DNA of 64,000 nt, from contig NZ_JALBWM010000003.1 in assembly GCF_023895975.1 (NCBI RefSeq), positions 41,858 to 105,857 of the forward strand. Direction: 5' to 3'. The notes under the pieces are model-generated. The model was not told the origin of the DNA. It saw nothing but the letters and a program-made list of their open reading frames with translations, and searched no databases. Each line of letters starts with the position of its first letter. The first letter of the stretch is position 1. The position numbers were made by a program, and so were the translations under genes. Positions 19,602 to 33,736 of the stretch are shown here, piece by piece. This stretch comes from Microbulbifer okhotskensis. Lineage in GTDB: Bacteria; Pseudomonadota; Gammaproteobacteria; Pseudomonadales; Cellvibrionaceae.

Positions 19602-20137
19602 AGGCGAAAGAACGTCTCACGGTAATGGCGCAGCTCTTCAATAGAATCGCGAATATCGTCCAGCGCCAGGTGATTACTATGCTTCTTCACGCCCTCCAAA
19701 ACCTCCGGCCGCCAGCGTCGTGCCAGTTCCTTAACCGAACTCACATCCAGATTGCGATAGTGAAAGTAGGATTCCAGCGAGGGCATATATTTGACCAGGA
19801 AGCGACGATCCTGTCCGATAGAGTTGCCACACATAGGCGATGCGCCATTAGGTACCCAATGGCGCAGAAACTCTATCGTTTCCCGCTCTGCCTCTCTCTC
19901 AGAAATGGAAGACTGTTTTACCCGCGCAACCAGCCCCGATCCTCCATGCTGCTCCGTGTTCCACTCATCCATGGCATCCAACAGGGCATCCCCCTGGTGA
20001 ATCACCATCGCCGGGCCCTCAGCAAGAATATTAAGGCGCGAATCCGTCACGATGGTGGCAATTTCAATAATGCGCTCTTTGTCTGGATCCAGACCGGTCA
20101 TCTCCAGGTCAATCCAGACCAGATTATTCTGATCCAC
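19598..20137 (-). CDS. orn: Oligoribonuclease
   Basis: 3-prime to 5-prime exoribonuclease that degrades di- to pentanucleotides, including the pGpG released from cyclic-di-GMP; essential in many gammaproteobacteria. The 179-residue product has the DEDDh motifs: [12 protein letters not shown] at the start, [12 protein letters not shown] in the middle, and [16 protein letters not shown] near the end. The frame is open to a TTG at 20152, but a perfect AGGAGG lies at 20149-20144, which fixes the start as the GTG at 20137 and gives the family N terminus [13 protein letters not shown]. It is divergent from rsgA, with 86 bp between starts. Confidence 0.97.
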   Translation of the reverse strand: MDQNNLVWIDLEMTGLDPDKERIIEIATIVTDSRLNILAEGPAMVIHQGDALLDAMDEWNTEQHGGSGLVARVKQSSISEREAERETIEFLRHWVPNGASPMCGNSIGQDRRFLVKYMPSLESYFHYRNLDVSSVKELARRWRPEVLEGVKKHSNHLALDDIRDSIEELRHYRETFFRL

Positions 20138-20143
20138 AGCAGG

Positions 20144-20149
20144 CCTCCT
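20144..20149 (-). promoter_or_regulatory. Consensus ribosome binding site deciding the orn start
   Basis: Perfect AGGAGG six bases before a GTG codon on the minus strand. It rules out the upstream TTG as the start of orn. Confidence 0.8.
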
Positions 20150-20166
20150 CAAACTTTTCGCGCAAG

Positions 20167-20196
20167 TTACCGCAACTACTCACCAATAGCTATAAT
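20167..20196 (+). promoter_or_regulatory. Candidate sigma-70 promoter for rsgA
   Basis: A perfect TATAAT -10 at 20191-20196, 27 bp before the rsgA ATG, with a weak -35 (TTACCG) 18 bp upstream. Assigned on sequence alone. Confidence 0.35.
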
Positions 20197-20223
20197 CCGC
20201 CGCTCGTCCCCAGGTGTCAGTGC

Positions 20224-21264
20224 ATGAGTAAACGTAAGTTAAACCGCCGCCAACAGTGGCGTATCAATAAGATCCAGCAAGAGCGTGAAGCCCGCGCCCG
20301 CAAGCGCGAGCAATCTGCCGAAGAGTCCCTAGAAGAGGGACAATTGGGCCGCGAGCAAGTTGGTCTAGTCATCGCCAATTACGGTACGCAGGTGCTGGTC
20401 GAGAGTAAGAGCGATCCAACGCTGCGTCAGCGCTGCCACCTGCGCGCCAATATCGACCCCCTGGTAACCGGTGACCGCGTCGCCTGGCACCCGGCTACGG
20501 AGGATAGCGATGGGGGCATTGGTGTTATCGGTGCTCGGCTGCCGCGCGATTCGGAACTGCAGCGCCCGGATCGCTATGGCGATCTTAAAACCGTAGCAGC
20601 CAATATCGACCGCATTTTAATTGTCATTGCTCCCTATCCCGAGCCCTTTGCCAATGCCATAGACCGATACCTGGTTGCTGCCGAAACCACCGGTATAGCG
20701 CCGATGTTGCTTCTCAACAAAACCGACCTGATCGACGATAGCAACCGTGAACAGCTAGAGGAGCTACTCGCTCCTTATCCCGATTTGGGTTATCCGGTCC
20801 TCCGATTGTCCACCAAGACCGAGGAAGGCCTACCACAGCTGCTGCACACCCTAGCGCAAGGCTGCAGTGTTTTTGTCGGTCAGTCCGGCGTGGGCAAGTC
20901 ATCTCTGGTTAACGCGCTGCTCCCCAGTGCTGGGGCGCGCACCGGCGCCCTGTCAGAAGCCACATTGAAAGGGACCCACACTACTACTGCGGCAGAGCTG
21001 TTTCATCTGCCCTCTGGCGGGGATCTGATAGACTCCCCGGGCATTCGCGAATTTGGCCTCTGGCATATGGAGGAAGCGGCACTGCTCGAGGGGTTTATCG
21101 AGTTCCGCCCCTTTATCGGACACTGCCGTTTCCGCGATTGCCGCCATCAGAGTGAGCCCCGCTGTGCCATCCAAAAGGCACTGACCGATGGGGATATCAG
21201 CGAACGCCGTATGAACAGTTTTTTGCATCTGCGCAACAGCCTGGAATCGGAGAACAAGTTTTGA
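20224..21264 (+). CDS. rsgA: Ribosome small-subunit maturation GTPase RsgA
   Basis: Late 30S assembly checkpoint GTPase. In 346 residues it has a basic N terminus ([18 protein letters not shown]), an OB-fold at about 40-110, and a circularly permuted GTPase domain in which NKTD (G4) precedes QSGVGKSS (G1) and DSPGIREF (G3). It ends in a zinc domain C-x5-C-x-H-x5-C ([14 protein letters not shown]). Its stop overlaps the TTG start of the rhodanese gene. In P. aeruginosa motA and motB sit beside this gene; they are missing here. Confidence 0.97.
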   Translation: MSKRKLNRRQQWRINKIQQEREARARKREQSAEESLEEGQLGREQVGLVIANYGTQVLVESKSDPTLRQRCHLRANIDPLVTGDRVAWHPATEDSDGGIGVIGARLPRDSELQRPDRYGDLKTVAANIDRILIVIAPYPEPFANAIDRYLVAAETTGIAPMLLLNKTDLIDDSNREQLEELLAPYPDLGYPVLRLSTKTEEGLPQLLHTLAQGCSVFVGQSGVGKSSLVNALLPSAGARTGALSEATLKGTHTTTAAELFHLPSGGDLIDSPGIREFGLWHMEEAALLEGFIEFRPFIGHCRFRDCRHQSEPRCAIQKALTDGDISERRMNSFLHLRNSLESENKF

Positions 21265-22055
21265 AACTGATTATTGAAGCGGAAGAACTCGCTGCGCAGC
21301 TGGAGCACCAAGAGCTATTGATCGTGGATCTGAGCTCACCACAGAATTTCTACAATGGTCATATTCCGGGAGCCGTGCACCTACCTTTCCAAGCATTGAT
21401 GGCCGGTACTACACCCGCCCCGGGCAAAATTCCCGATATCCAACAGCTGACCCAGGTGTTTCGCGCTATCGGCCTAAAACCGGATCAGCATATCGTTGCC
21501 TGCGACGACGAGGGTGGTGGATGGGCCGGACGCTTTCTATGGACCCTGGAAATCATCGGACACCGCAATTGCAGCTATCTGAATGGTGGCATGCACGCCT
21601 GGCGCGGTGCCGGTCTGCCACTGTCCATCGATGATGCAGCAATCACTCCCAGCAATACTGAAATCACTGTAGACGCAGCGGCCGCTATGGACGCCCAACA
21701 GATACAGGCACAACTCGGCAATCCAGGCTTCCTGATCTGGGATGCCCGTTCACCGCAGGAATATCGTGGCGAACGTGTACTGGCCATGAAAGGCGGACAT
21801 ATTCCAGGCGCTGTCAATTGCGAGTGGACCCAATTGATGGACCCACAGCGAGATTTACGGATCAGAGCCGACGTCCGCGAGTTTCTCGCAGCCCGAGGAA
21901 TAGATGACTCGCACACAATCGTAACCCACTGCCAGAGCCATCACCGTTCCGGTTTTACCTGGCTCGTCGGCAGATCCCTAGGGTTTGATATCCGCGCTTA
22001 CCCTGGCTCCTGGAGTGAGTGGGGCAACCTGCCCAATACACCGGTAGAGCAGTAA
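21261..22055 (+). CDS. rhdA: Thiosulfate sulfurtransferase, RhdA-like two-domain rhodanese
   Basis: Transfers sulfane sulfur from thiosulfate to cyanide or other thiophilic acceptors via a cysteine persulfide. The 264-residue product has two rhodanese domains: an inactive N-terminal one ([29 protein letters not shown]) and an active C-terminal one whose loop is HCQSHHRSG. That C-Q-x-H-H-R type of loop resembles Azotobacter vinelandii RhdA rather than the CGSGVTA loop of SseA. The start is a TTG overlapping the rsgA stop (TTTTGA), so translation is coupled. psd follows after 24 bp, the order known from Pseudomonas. Confidence 0.92.
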   Translation: MKLIIEAEELAAQLEHQELLIVDLSSPQNFYNGHIPGAVHLPFQALMAGTTPAPGKIPDIQQLTQVFRAIGLKPDQHIVACDDEGGGWAGRFLWTLEIIGHRNCSYLNGGMHAWRGAGLPLSIDDAAITPSNTEITVDAAAAMDAQQIQAQLGNPGFLIWDARSPQEYRGERVLAMKGGHIPGAVNCEWTQLMDPQRDLRIRADVREFLAARGIDDSHTIVTHCQSHHRSGFTWLVGRSLGFDIRAYPGSWSEWGNLPNTPVEQ

Positions 22056-22079
22056 AAACACTGAGAAAGATGTAGCTTT

Positions 22080-22943
22080 ATGAATCCAAAACTTTTTGCC
22101 GCCCTGCAATACTTCACCCCGCAACACGCACTATCCCGTGCCGCTGGCTGGTTGGCGAACACCGAAATCAAGTGGATCAAAGACCCTTTTACCCGCTGGT
22201 TTGTGAATAAATACGGCGTGGATATGCAGGAGGCCAAAGAAACTGACTGCACCGCGTACCGCACTTTTAATGAATTTTTCACTCGCGAATTGGTGGATGG
22301 TGTGCGGCCTGTTGTCGATGGCCAACAAAGCCTCGCTTGCCCAGCTGACGGCGCAATCAGCCAGCTGGGACAGATCCACAACAGTCGGATCTTTCAGGCT
22401 AAAGGCCAGGACTACAGCCTGCTCGAACTAGTGGGCGGAGATCCTGAGGTTGCGGCACAATTTAACGATGGCCATTTCGCCACTGTCTACCTGTCGCCGA
22501 AAGATTACCACCGGGTGCATATGCCGCTTGCGGGGACACTGCGCAGTATGACCTATGTACCCGGGCAACTATTTTCGGTAAATACGATCACCGCCGAGAA
22601 TGTTCCCCGCCTCTTCGCCCGCAACGAACGTCTGGTGTGTGTGTTCGATACCGATGCAGGCCCTATGGCCATGATTCTGGTGGGTGCGATGATTGTCGCC
22701 GGTATTGAAACGGTGTGGGCTGGCCAAGTGGCTCCGCTACAGCGCCATGTGCGCACTACCGATTATCTCGAAAAAGCACCTATCCATTTGGAGAAGGGTG
22801 AGGAGATGGGCCGCTTTAAGTTGGGCTCTACAGTCATCATGCTGTTCGGGGCCGACCAAGTTCGCTGGCTGGACCAACTTGAGGCGGAGTCGCCAGTTCG
22901 CATGGGTGAACACTTCGGTAACTGTGTGCCCACTGGCGAATAA
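22080..22943 (+). CDS. psd: Phosphatidylserine decarboxylase proenzyme
   Basis: Membrane-associated pyruvoyl enzyme making phosphatidylethanolamine. The 287-residue proenzyme has the self-cleavage site LGST in GRFKLGSTVIMLFG near the C terminus, where cleavage between Gly and Ser yields the pyruvoyl alpha chain. It also has FNEFFTREL, CPADGAISQLGQI and YLSPKDYHRVHMP, the last holding the catalytic histidine region. It is the last gene of the rsgA-rhdA-psd unit and is convergent with the HD-GYP gene, with a hairpin between them. Confidence 0.97.
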   Translation: MNPKLFAALQYFTPQHALSRAAGWLANTEIKWIKDPFTRWFVNKYGVDMQEAKETDCTAYRTFNEFFTRELVDGVRPVVDGQQSLACPADGAISQLGQIHNSRIFQAKGQDYSLLELVGGDPEVAAQFNDGHFATVYLSPKDYHRVHMPLAGTLRSMTYVPGQLFSVNTITAENVPRLFARNERLVCVFDTDAGPMAMILVGAMIVAGIETVWAGQVAPLQRHVRTTDYLEKAPIHLEKGEEMGRFKLGSTVIMLFGADQVRWLDQLEAESPVRMGEHFGNCVPTGE

Positions 22944-22959
22944 GAAAACAAGGACAAGA

Positions 22960-22981
22960 ACGGTGGCGCACAGGCCACCGT
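22960..22981. terminator. Hairpin between psd and the convergent HD-GYP gene
   Basis: Perfect 8-bp stem ACGGTGGC / GCCACCGT with a 6-nt loop. On the minus strand it is followed by the T-rich TCTTGTCCTTGTTTTC, so it probably terminates the HD-GYP transcript and perhaps psd as well. Confidence 0.6.
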
Positions 22982-22998
22982 ACCTTAAATAATTCGAA

Positions 22999-24375
22999 TT
23001 ACTTTGTCAGCCGCGTGAGTAGTTGGCCTAGCCGGCCCCCACGGAACAAATAACTGTCGCGCACAGCGGCCGCATCCACCTGAGGATAGGCACCGGGCTC
23101 TATATCCCTGAGGATGCTCATCTTTTCCTGAGCACTCATTTTGCCACGCTCAATCAGTTTCTGTTCGCGATCCTCAACTTCGGCCAAATCGCAGAGCCGG
23201 GGCCTGCTGAGTTCACGCTTTTCCCGATCCAGAATAATCATGACTTTGGGGCGCAAGCGACGATCGTAGGTCTGCTCGACCACCACGCCAACTTCTCCCG
23301 TCGACAACTCCACTTGGGTGCCGGTGGGATAAAGGCCTATAGCCTGGATAAACTCCACAACCAGCTGCTCTTGATAAGCGATACCCCGTAAATCATAGAG
23401 CTTTGCAACAGCACGCGACGGTGCTACCGGCTGGCTGGAACCGCGGGGGTTAGTGGCTTCATCATAAAAGGTCACTATCCCACACATACGCGCCAGTACC
23501 GGAATTTTATCTCCCCGCAACCCACTGGGATAACCACTGCCATCGTGGCGCTCACAATGACCGCGCACAATGTTTATCACCTCCGGATCAATTTTCGGAT
23601 CTGCCGCCAGCATTTTCACGCTGTGTTGTACAAATTTGCGGTATTCCAACTCACTGCGCGGATCGCGCTGCTTCATTTGCAGCACCTCTCCTTCGATCGC
23701 CAGTTTACCCACATCCTTGAGCAGGGTAGCCACCCCCAGTTGCACCAGCTCTCTGCGCGTGAGACCAATATGGCGACCGAATAACACCGCCCAAATACTG
23801 GCACGCACCGAGTGACTGTAGGTGTGTTCATCCTTATCTCGAACTCGGGCCAGCCAGGCAAAAGCATCGGGACTGCGCAGAACACTCTCAACCAGGTCCT
23901 CAACGACCTGGTTAACTTGCTGTACCGGGAGAGGCCGATTACTCGCTACCAGTCCCATCACCTCACTCATTCCATAGAGGATCTGTCCGTGCAGTTTGCG
24001 GGCAGTATTTGCTTCCCTTTGTACAGGCTGTGGAGGCGGGTAGGCCTTGTGGGAAATGACAACAGGTCGGGAGGGGATGGTGATCACGGTACGGGCGGAG
24101 CTGCCGCGACCCTGACCGATGGAAGCTGAACTAGCGTTCATCAAGCGGCGCAGGGTGACACCGGCGCTGCCTACTGTTTTATGAATATCGACGTAAACGA
24201 AGCGGCAGTACTTTTGTAACTGCCGAATCTCTTCTAAATCGCGGATATAGAAGCCCTGCAACGCAAATGGGGTTCGCGTCCAGGGCTTGTCGAGCCTGGA
24301 GACAAACATGCCGCGCTGTAAATCGTCTACCGAGATTTTTGCCTGTTCGATTGCCACTGGGGAAGATGCCAACAA
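22999..24375 (-). CDS. HD-GYP domain protein with DUF3391, degenerate metal ligands
   Basis: HD-GYP proteins hydrolyse cyclic-di-GMP. The 458-residue product begins with a DUF3391-type region (about 10-140, ISVDDLQRGMFVSRLDKPW) and has an HD-GYP domain at about 180-350. The GYP motif is intact (RHDGSGYPSGL), as are the first His (YSHSVR) and QHSVKML. The HD dyad, normally LLHDIGK, reads LLKDVGK near residue 217, and the usual HHE before the GYP motif reads HCE. Two likely metal ligands are therefore lost and phosphodiesterase activity is doubtful; it may be a sensor or scaffold. Start is uncertain: TTG at 24375 or GTG at 24357, neither with a good ribosome site. It lies just downstream of a structured intergenic element. 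Confidence 0.88.
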   Translation of the reverse strand: MLASSPVAIEQAKISVDDLQRGMFVSRLDKPWTRTPFALQGFYIRDLEEIRQLQKYCRFVYVDIHKTVGSAGVTLRRLMNASSASIGQGRGSSARTVITIPSRPVVISHKAYPPPQPVQREANTARKLHGQILYGMSEVMGLVASNRPLPVQQVNQVVEDLVESVLRSPDAFAWLARVRDKDEHTYSHSVRASIWAVLFGRHIGLTRRELVQLGVATLLKDVGKLAIEGEVLQMKQRDPRSELEYRKFVQHSVKMLAADPKIDPEVINIVRGHCERHDGSGYPSGLRGDKIPVLARMCGIVTFYDEATNPRGSSQPVAPSRAVAKLYDLRGIAYQEQLVVEFIQAIGLYPTGTQVELSTGEVGVVVEQTYDRRLRPKVMIILDREKRELSRPRLCDLAEVEDREQKLIERGKMSAQEKMSILRDIEPGAYPQVDAAAVRDSYLFRGGRLGQLLTRLTK

Positions 24376-24430
24376 CTGTAATTATTGCTACAAAATTGCC
24401 CCAAATAGACCGCGTGGCGTTAAATCCTAG

Positions 24431-24496
24431 GTCTCATGGGCAAGTTCACCTTTATATCACGGAGGGATATTAAGGTTCACCCGCCCAAAGTGAGAC
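24431..24496. other. 66-nt nested hairpin element between hemE and the HD-GYP gene
   Basis: The outer stem is GTCTCATGGGC against GCCCA-AAG-TGAGAC (11 bp with a 3-nt bulge). A 6-by-6 internal loop follows, then an inner stem ACCTT-T-ATATC against GATAT-T-AAGGT (10 bp, one T-T mismatch) closed by a 7-nt loop ACGGAGG. It ends 55 bp before the HD-GYP start on the minus strand and begins 33 bp after hemE ends. No U-tract follows on either strand, so it is not a simple terminator. It could be a 5-prime leader structure of the HD-GYP mRNA, a stable 3-prime end for hemE mRNA, or a small-RNA or repeat element. Confidence 0.6.
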
Positions 24497-24529
24497 TACA
24501 TTCACAGACTCAGAATATCGCCACCTAAA

Positions 24530-25609
24530 TTAAGCGTGATACCGGCCTGAAAGCTCCACTACCGCATCAATCATGGCACCGGCATGCTTGGGGTCGACCT
24601 TCGGAGTGATGCCATGGCCCAAGTTAAAAATATGTCCGCTACCTTGTCCAAAGGACTGCAAAATTGTTGCTACTTCGCTCCGGATTCGCTCGGGGCTGGC
24701 ATAGAGTACTGCCGGGTCCAAATTGCCCTGTAGGGCGACCTTGTCTCCTACGCGAGCACGGGCGCCGCCAATATCTGTTGTCCAATCAAGGCCTAGGGCA
24801 TCCGCGCCGGTAGCTGCCATAGCTTCCAACCACTGGCCACCCCCTTTGGTAAACAAAATCGCTGGCACACGGCGACCATCCGCTTCCTTAATTAAGCCCT
24901 GGAGAATTCGTTCCATGTACTGCAGGGAAAATTCCCGGTAAGCACCGTGGCTCAGGGCACCTCCCCAGGTATCAAAAATCTGTACTGCTTGAGCTCCAGC
25001 ACGAATCTGGGCATTCAGGTAATCAATTACCGAATCCGACAATATAGTCAATAATTGGTGCATCTGTTCGGGGCGGTTGTAGAGCATTTCTTTACAGCGC
25101 GCAAAGTCCTTGCTGGACCCGCCTTCGACCATATAAGTCGCCAGGGTCCACGGGCTGCCGGAGAAACCGATTAGGGGGACACGGCCATTCAGCTCATGGC
25201 GGATCCTGGACACAGCATTCATCACATAGTCCAGGTCGCGCTCGCTGTTAACCACTTCCAGTGCCTCGATATCTGCGGCAGTGCGCAGAGGCTTATGGAA
25301 TTTAGGGCCCTCACCTTCGGAAAAATAGAGGCCGAGTCCCATGGCATCGGGAATGGTTAAGATATCCGAGAACAGAATAGCAGCATCCAGTGGGTAGCGT
25401 TCGAGCGGCTGTAAGGTGACTTCACAAGCCAGCTCTGTATTGCGGCAAAGATCCATAAAACTGCCGGCTTCAGCACGACTGGCGCGATATTCCGGCAAAT
25501 AGCGACCCGCCTGTCGCATCATCCATACAGGCGTGCGATCCACTGGCTGGCGCAGCAGGGCGCGGAGAAATCGATCATTTTTCAATTCGGACGGTTTGGT
25601 ATCAGACAT
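24530..25609 (-). CDS. hemE: Uroporphyrinogen decarboxylase
   Basis: Removes four acetate carboxyls from uroporphyrinogen III to give coproporphyrinogen III, without cofactor. The 359-residue product carries both family signatures: [16 protein letters not shown] near residue 28 and [17 protein letters not shown] near 145. Also present are the catalytic-aspartate region [12 protein letters not shown] and [13 protein letters not shown] near the end. The ATG at 25609 is chosen over a GTG two codons earlier. It lies 216 bp from gltD on the same strand, the Pseudomonas order gltB-gltD-hemE. Confidence 0.97.
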   Translation of the reverse strand: MSDTKPSELKNDRFLRALLRQPVDRTPVWMMRQAGRYLPEYRASRAEAGSFMDLCRNTELACEVTLQPLERYPLDAAILFSDILTIPDAMGLGLYFSEGEGPKFHKPLRTAADIEALEVVNSERDLDYVMNAVSRIRHELNGRVPLIGFSGSPWTLATYMVEGGSSKDFARCKEMLYNRPEQMHQLLTILSDSVIDYLNAQIRAGAQAVQIFDTWGGALSHGAYREFSLQYMERILQGLIKEADGRRVPAILFTKGGGQWLEAMAATGADALGLDWTTDIGGARARVGDKVALQGNLDPAVLYASPERIRSEVATILQSFGQGSGHIFNLGHGITPKVDPKHAGAMIDAVVELSGRYHA

Positions 25610-25734
25610 ATGCACACCGAGCGGGCTAAAAAAACGGCCATTGTACAGGGGCGAGGCGTCTAGACACAGGGTGGCAAAAATATACCGCTATTACTGGTAC
25701 AAACATATAAAGAGAGGCGGTACTGTGAGGGCCG

Positions 25735-25762
25735 CAGCCCAAGCACGTAACCGCTTGGGCTG
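25735..25762 (-). terminator. Hairpin downstream of gltD
   Basis: Perfect 10-bp stem CAGCCCAAGC / GCTTGGGCTG with an 8-nt loop, 63 nt beyond the gltD stop and before hemE. There is no U-tract, so it may only attenuate read-through. Confidence 0.5.
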
Positions 25763-25825
25763 GCCTGGAATATTTGCGGGCAACTACCGCAGTCCCAGAC
25801 ACGAATAGCCTTCCGCAACAGTCAG

Positions 25826-31713
<5,888 letters not shown>

Positions 31714-32052
31714 AGAATTCCTCGTCGCTATCGATTGGGGGACCACTGGCGCTTAAAAGAAGTGCCTGCTATGGGCGAATGTGACTTTCAGCTTCGCGCT
31801 ACGCTCTCCTGCGGTCCCTTGGTAAAAGATCCCGAGATAAAAAAAGCCCTCCAATGGGGCTTTTTTTGTTGTTAATGGCGGTTTTTTGCCCCGCCTTTCC
31901 TTTCGGGGGGGCGCAATATTACTTGATTGTCACTGCATTTTCAATATTTAACAGATTATTAGCCTGCAAAACAAAATAAAGTTGGTCTTATCTTCTGCAC
32001 GGCAAACATTCTGGTATTCAGTCCTCTTTTTTGCCAAGTTTGCACACTATCA
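31714..32052. other. Intergenic region between gltB and aroB
   Basis: Contains the gltB leader (minus strand, near 31714-31800) and a strong bidirectional terminator. The remaining AT-rich stretch to 32052 shows no convincing gene. In P. aeruginosa a SPOR/DamX-like gene lies between gltB and aroB; nothing like it is present here. Confidence 0.6.
31839..31867. terminator. Bidirectional rho-independent terminator after aroB
   Basis: Perfect 11-bp stem AAAAAAAGCCC / GGGCTTTTTTT with a 7-nt loop, giving a seven-U tract on either strand. It should end the pilM-N-O-P-Q-aroK-aroB transcript before gltB. Confidence 0.88.
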
Positions 32053-33138
32053 TCACTCCGCCCCACAGTTTCGCAGCGCATCCATAATCATTTCTCGTGG
32101 AGTGTCATCAACAATCACAGCCTCGCCCAAAGCTTGTAAAAGAATCAGTCGCAACTTTCCATCCAGAACTTTCTTGTCGATTTGCATCGACTGCAAAAAA
32201 CTAGCTGCACTCATGCCCACGGGTGCCCGCTGCGATAGACCTGCAATTTGCAGCATCTGTCGCAAACGCTCCACCAAGTCATTATCAATATCGCCGCGCA
32301 GCCGTGAAAGCTCCAGCGCCATAACCATACCCGCTGCCACGGCCTCTCCGTGCAGCCAGTTTCCATAGCCTTGTACGGCCTCAATGGCGTGACCAAAGGT
32401 GTGGCCAAAGTTCAAAATTGCACGCCGACCTCCCTCGCGCTCATCACTGGCAACAACATCGGCCTTATTCCGGCAGCAACGCTCTATAGCATAAGCCAGG
32501 ACCTCAGGCTCCCTATTGAGTAGCCGCTGCAGATTCTCCTCGATCCAATAGAAAAAGGGTTTGTCACAGATCAACCCATACTTGATAACTTCGGCGAGAC
32601 CCGCGGAAAGCTCTCTTGCTGGTAATGTGTTCAAAGTATCGGTATCCGCCAAAACAAGCCGGGGCTGGTGGAAGGCGCCAATCATATTTTTGCCGAGAGG
32701 ATGATTAACCCCCGTCTTTCCACCTACGGAGGAATCAACCAGTGCCAGCAAAGTGGTGGGTACCTGGATAAAATTGACTCCGCGTTGGTAGCAAGCTGCG
32801 GCAAAGCCGCACATATCGCCAACAACACCGCCTCCCAATGCAATTAGGGTAGTGGTACGGTTGTGACGCTTTTCCAGCAGAACATCAAAAATACGGTTGA
32901 GGGTATCGAGGTTCTTAAAAGCTTCACCGTCAGGCAGCTCGACAACATCCAACTTATTAAACCCCTGTAAAGCTTCGATTAACTTTGCGAGGTAGAGTGG
33001 TGCGACTGTTTCATTGGTAACGATACAAACTTGCCGACCATGAATATAGGGGAGAAGCTGCTGCGGGGCCCCGAGAAAGCCTGATCCAATAATAATCGGG
33101 TAACTGCGCGCGCCGAGTTCTACATTTAGACGTTGCAT
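32053..33138 (-). CDS. aroB: 3-dehydroquinate synthase
   Basis: NAD- and metal-dependent second enzyme of the shikimate pathway. The 361-residue product has [11 protein letters not shown], the NAD-binding [36 protein letters not shown] and the metal-ligand regions around [22 protein letters not shown] and [10 protein letters not shown]. The ATG at 33138 has a GGAG site eight bases upstream and gives the usual N terminus [15 protein letters not shown]; an ATG four codons earlier is less likely. It follows aroK after 73 bp. Confidence 0.97.
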   Translation of the reverse strand: MQRLNVELGARSYPIIIGSGFLGAPQQLLPYIHGRQVCIVTNETVAPLYLAKLIEALQGFNKLDVVELPDGEAFKNLDTLNRIFDVLLEKRHNRTTTLIALGGGVVGDMCGFAAACYQRGVNFIQVPTTLLALVDSSVGGKTGVNHPLGKNMIGAFHQPRLVLADTDTLNTLPARELSAGLAEVIKYGLICDKPFFYWIEENLQRLLNREPEVLAYAIERCCRNKADVVASDEREGGRRAILNFGHTFGHAIEAVQGYGNWLHGEAVAAGMVMALELSRLRGDIDNDLVERLRQMLQIAGLSQRAPVGMSAASFLQSMQIDKKVLDGKLRLILLQALGEAVIVDDTPREMIMDALRNCGAE

Positions 33139-33211
33139 ACGACTCTCCATCCCGCCAGCCTTAATCTATGTCTACAGAAGTGAAGCGCACTTTAGCACAG
33201 GCGTTGGCTAG

Positions 33212-33736
33212 CTAACCGGACAGTAGATTACTTAGGCGCTCGGCCACCAGAAGAGAAGCTTGTTTGGGGGACAGGTCATTGGTATCGCAAATAATATCTG
33301 CAACTTCACGATACAGAGGCTCCCGCTCCTGCAATATCTCGGCGATACGCTGTCGGGGATTGGGGACACGTAAAAGTGGACGATTGGAATTTTTTGAAGT
33401 GCGCTCTAAAAGCTGATCGATGTTTGCCTGTAAGTAGACCACATAACCATATTTTTGCAGCTGGCGCCGGTTCTCTTCCAGCAGCACGATGCCCCCACCG
33501 GTGCCAATAATATGGCTATCCCCGCGGCAAAGCTCTTCGAGTATTTCGCTCTCCCGCCGGCGAAAACCTGCCTCCCCCTCGACATCAAATATCCAAGGAA
33601 TATCCGCACCGGTGCGTTCTTCCAGTACTTTGTCGGTATCAACAAATGGCAGCTGTAACTGAGCCGCCATTAATTTCCCGATAGTAGACTTGCCGGCCCC
33701 CATGGGACCGACCAGAAAAATGGAGCGGGTGATCAC
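33212..33736 (-). CDS. aroK: Shikimate kinase
   Basis: Phosphorylates shikimate with ATP. The 174-residue product has the P-loop GPMGAGKSTIGK, the shikimate-binding DTDKVLEER, GEAGFRRRESEIL, GTGGGIVL and the lid region RPLLRVPNPRQR. The GTG start overlaps the pilQ stop (GTGA), so the shikimate genes ride on the pilus operon, a conserved arrangement in pseudomonads. Confidence 0.97.
   Translation of the reverse strand: MITRSIFLVGPMGAGKSTIGKLMAAQLQLPFVDTDKVLEERTGADIPWIFDVEGEAGFRRRESEILEELCRGDSHIIGTGGGIVLLEENRRQLQKYGYVVYLQANIDQLLERTSKNSNRPLLRVPNPRQRIAEILQEREPLYREVADIICDTNDLSPKQASLLVAERLSNLLSG

Noticed and set aside
19625..20227. 200-codon plus-strand frame opposite orn
   Set aside because: Complementary shadow of orn; the orn frame has all DEDDh motifs.
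24431..24496. Structured element considered as a GEMM cyclic-di-GMP riboswitch
   Set aside because: The conserved riboswitch core nucleotides and tetraloop-receptor pattern are not seen; only the hairpin geometry is shared.
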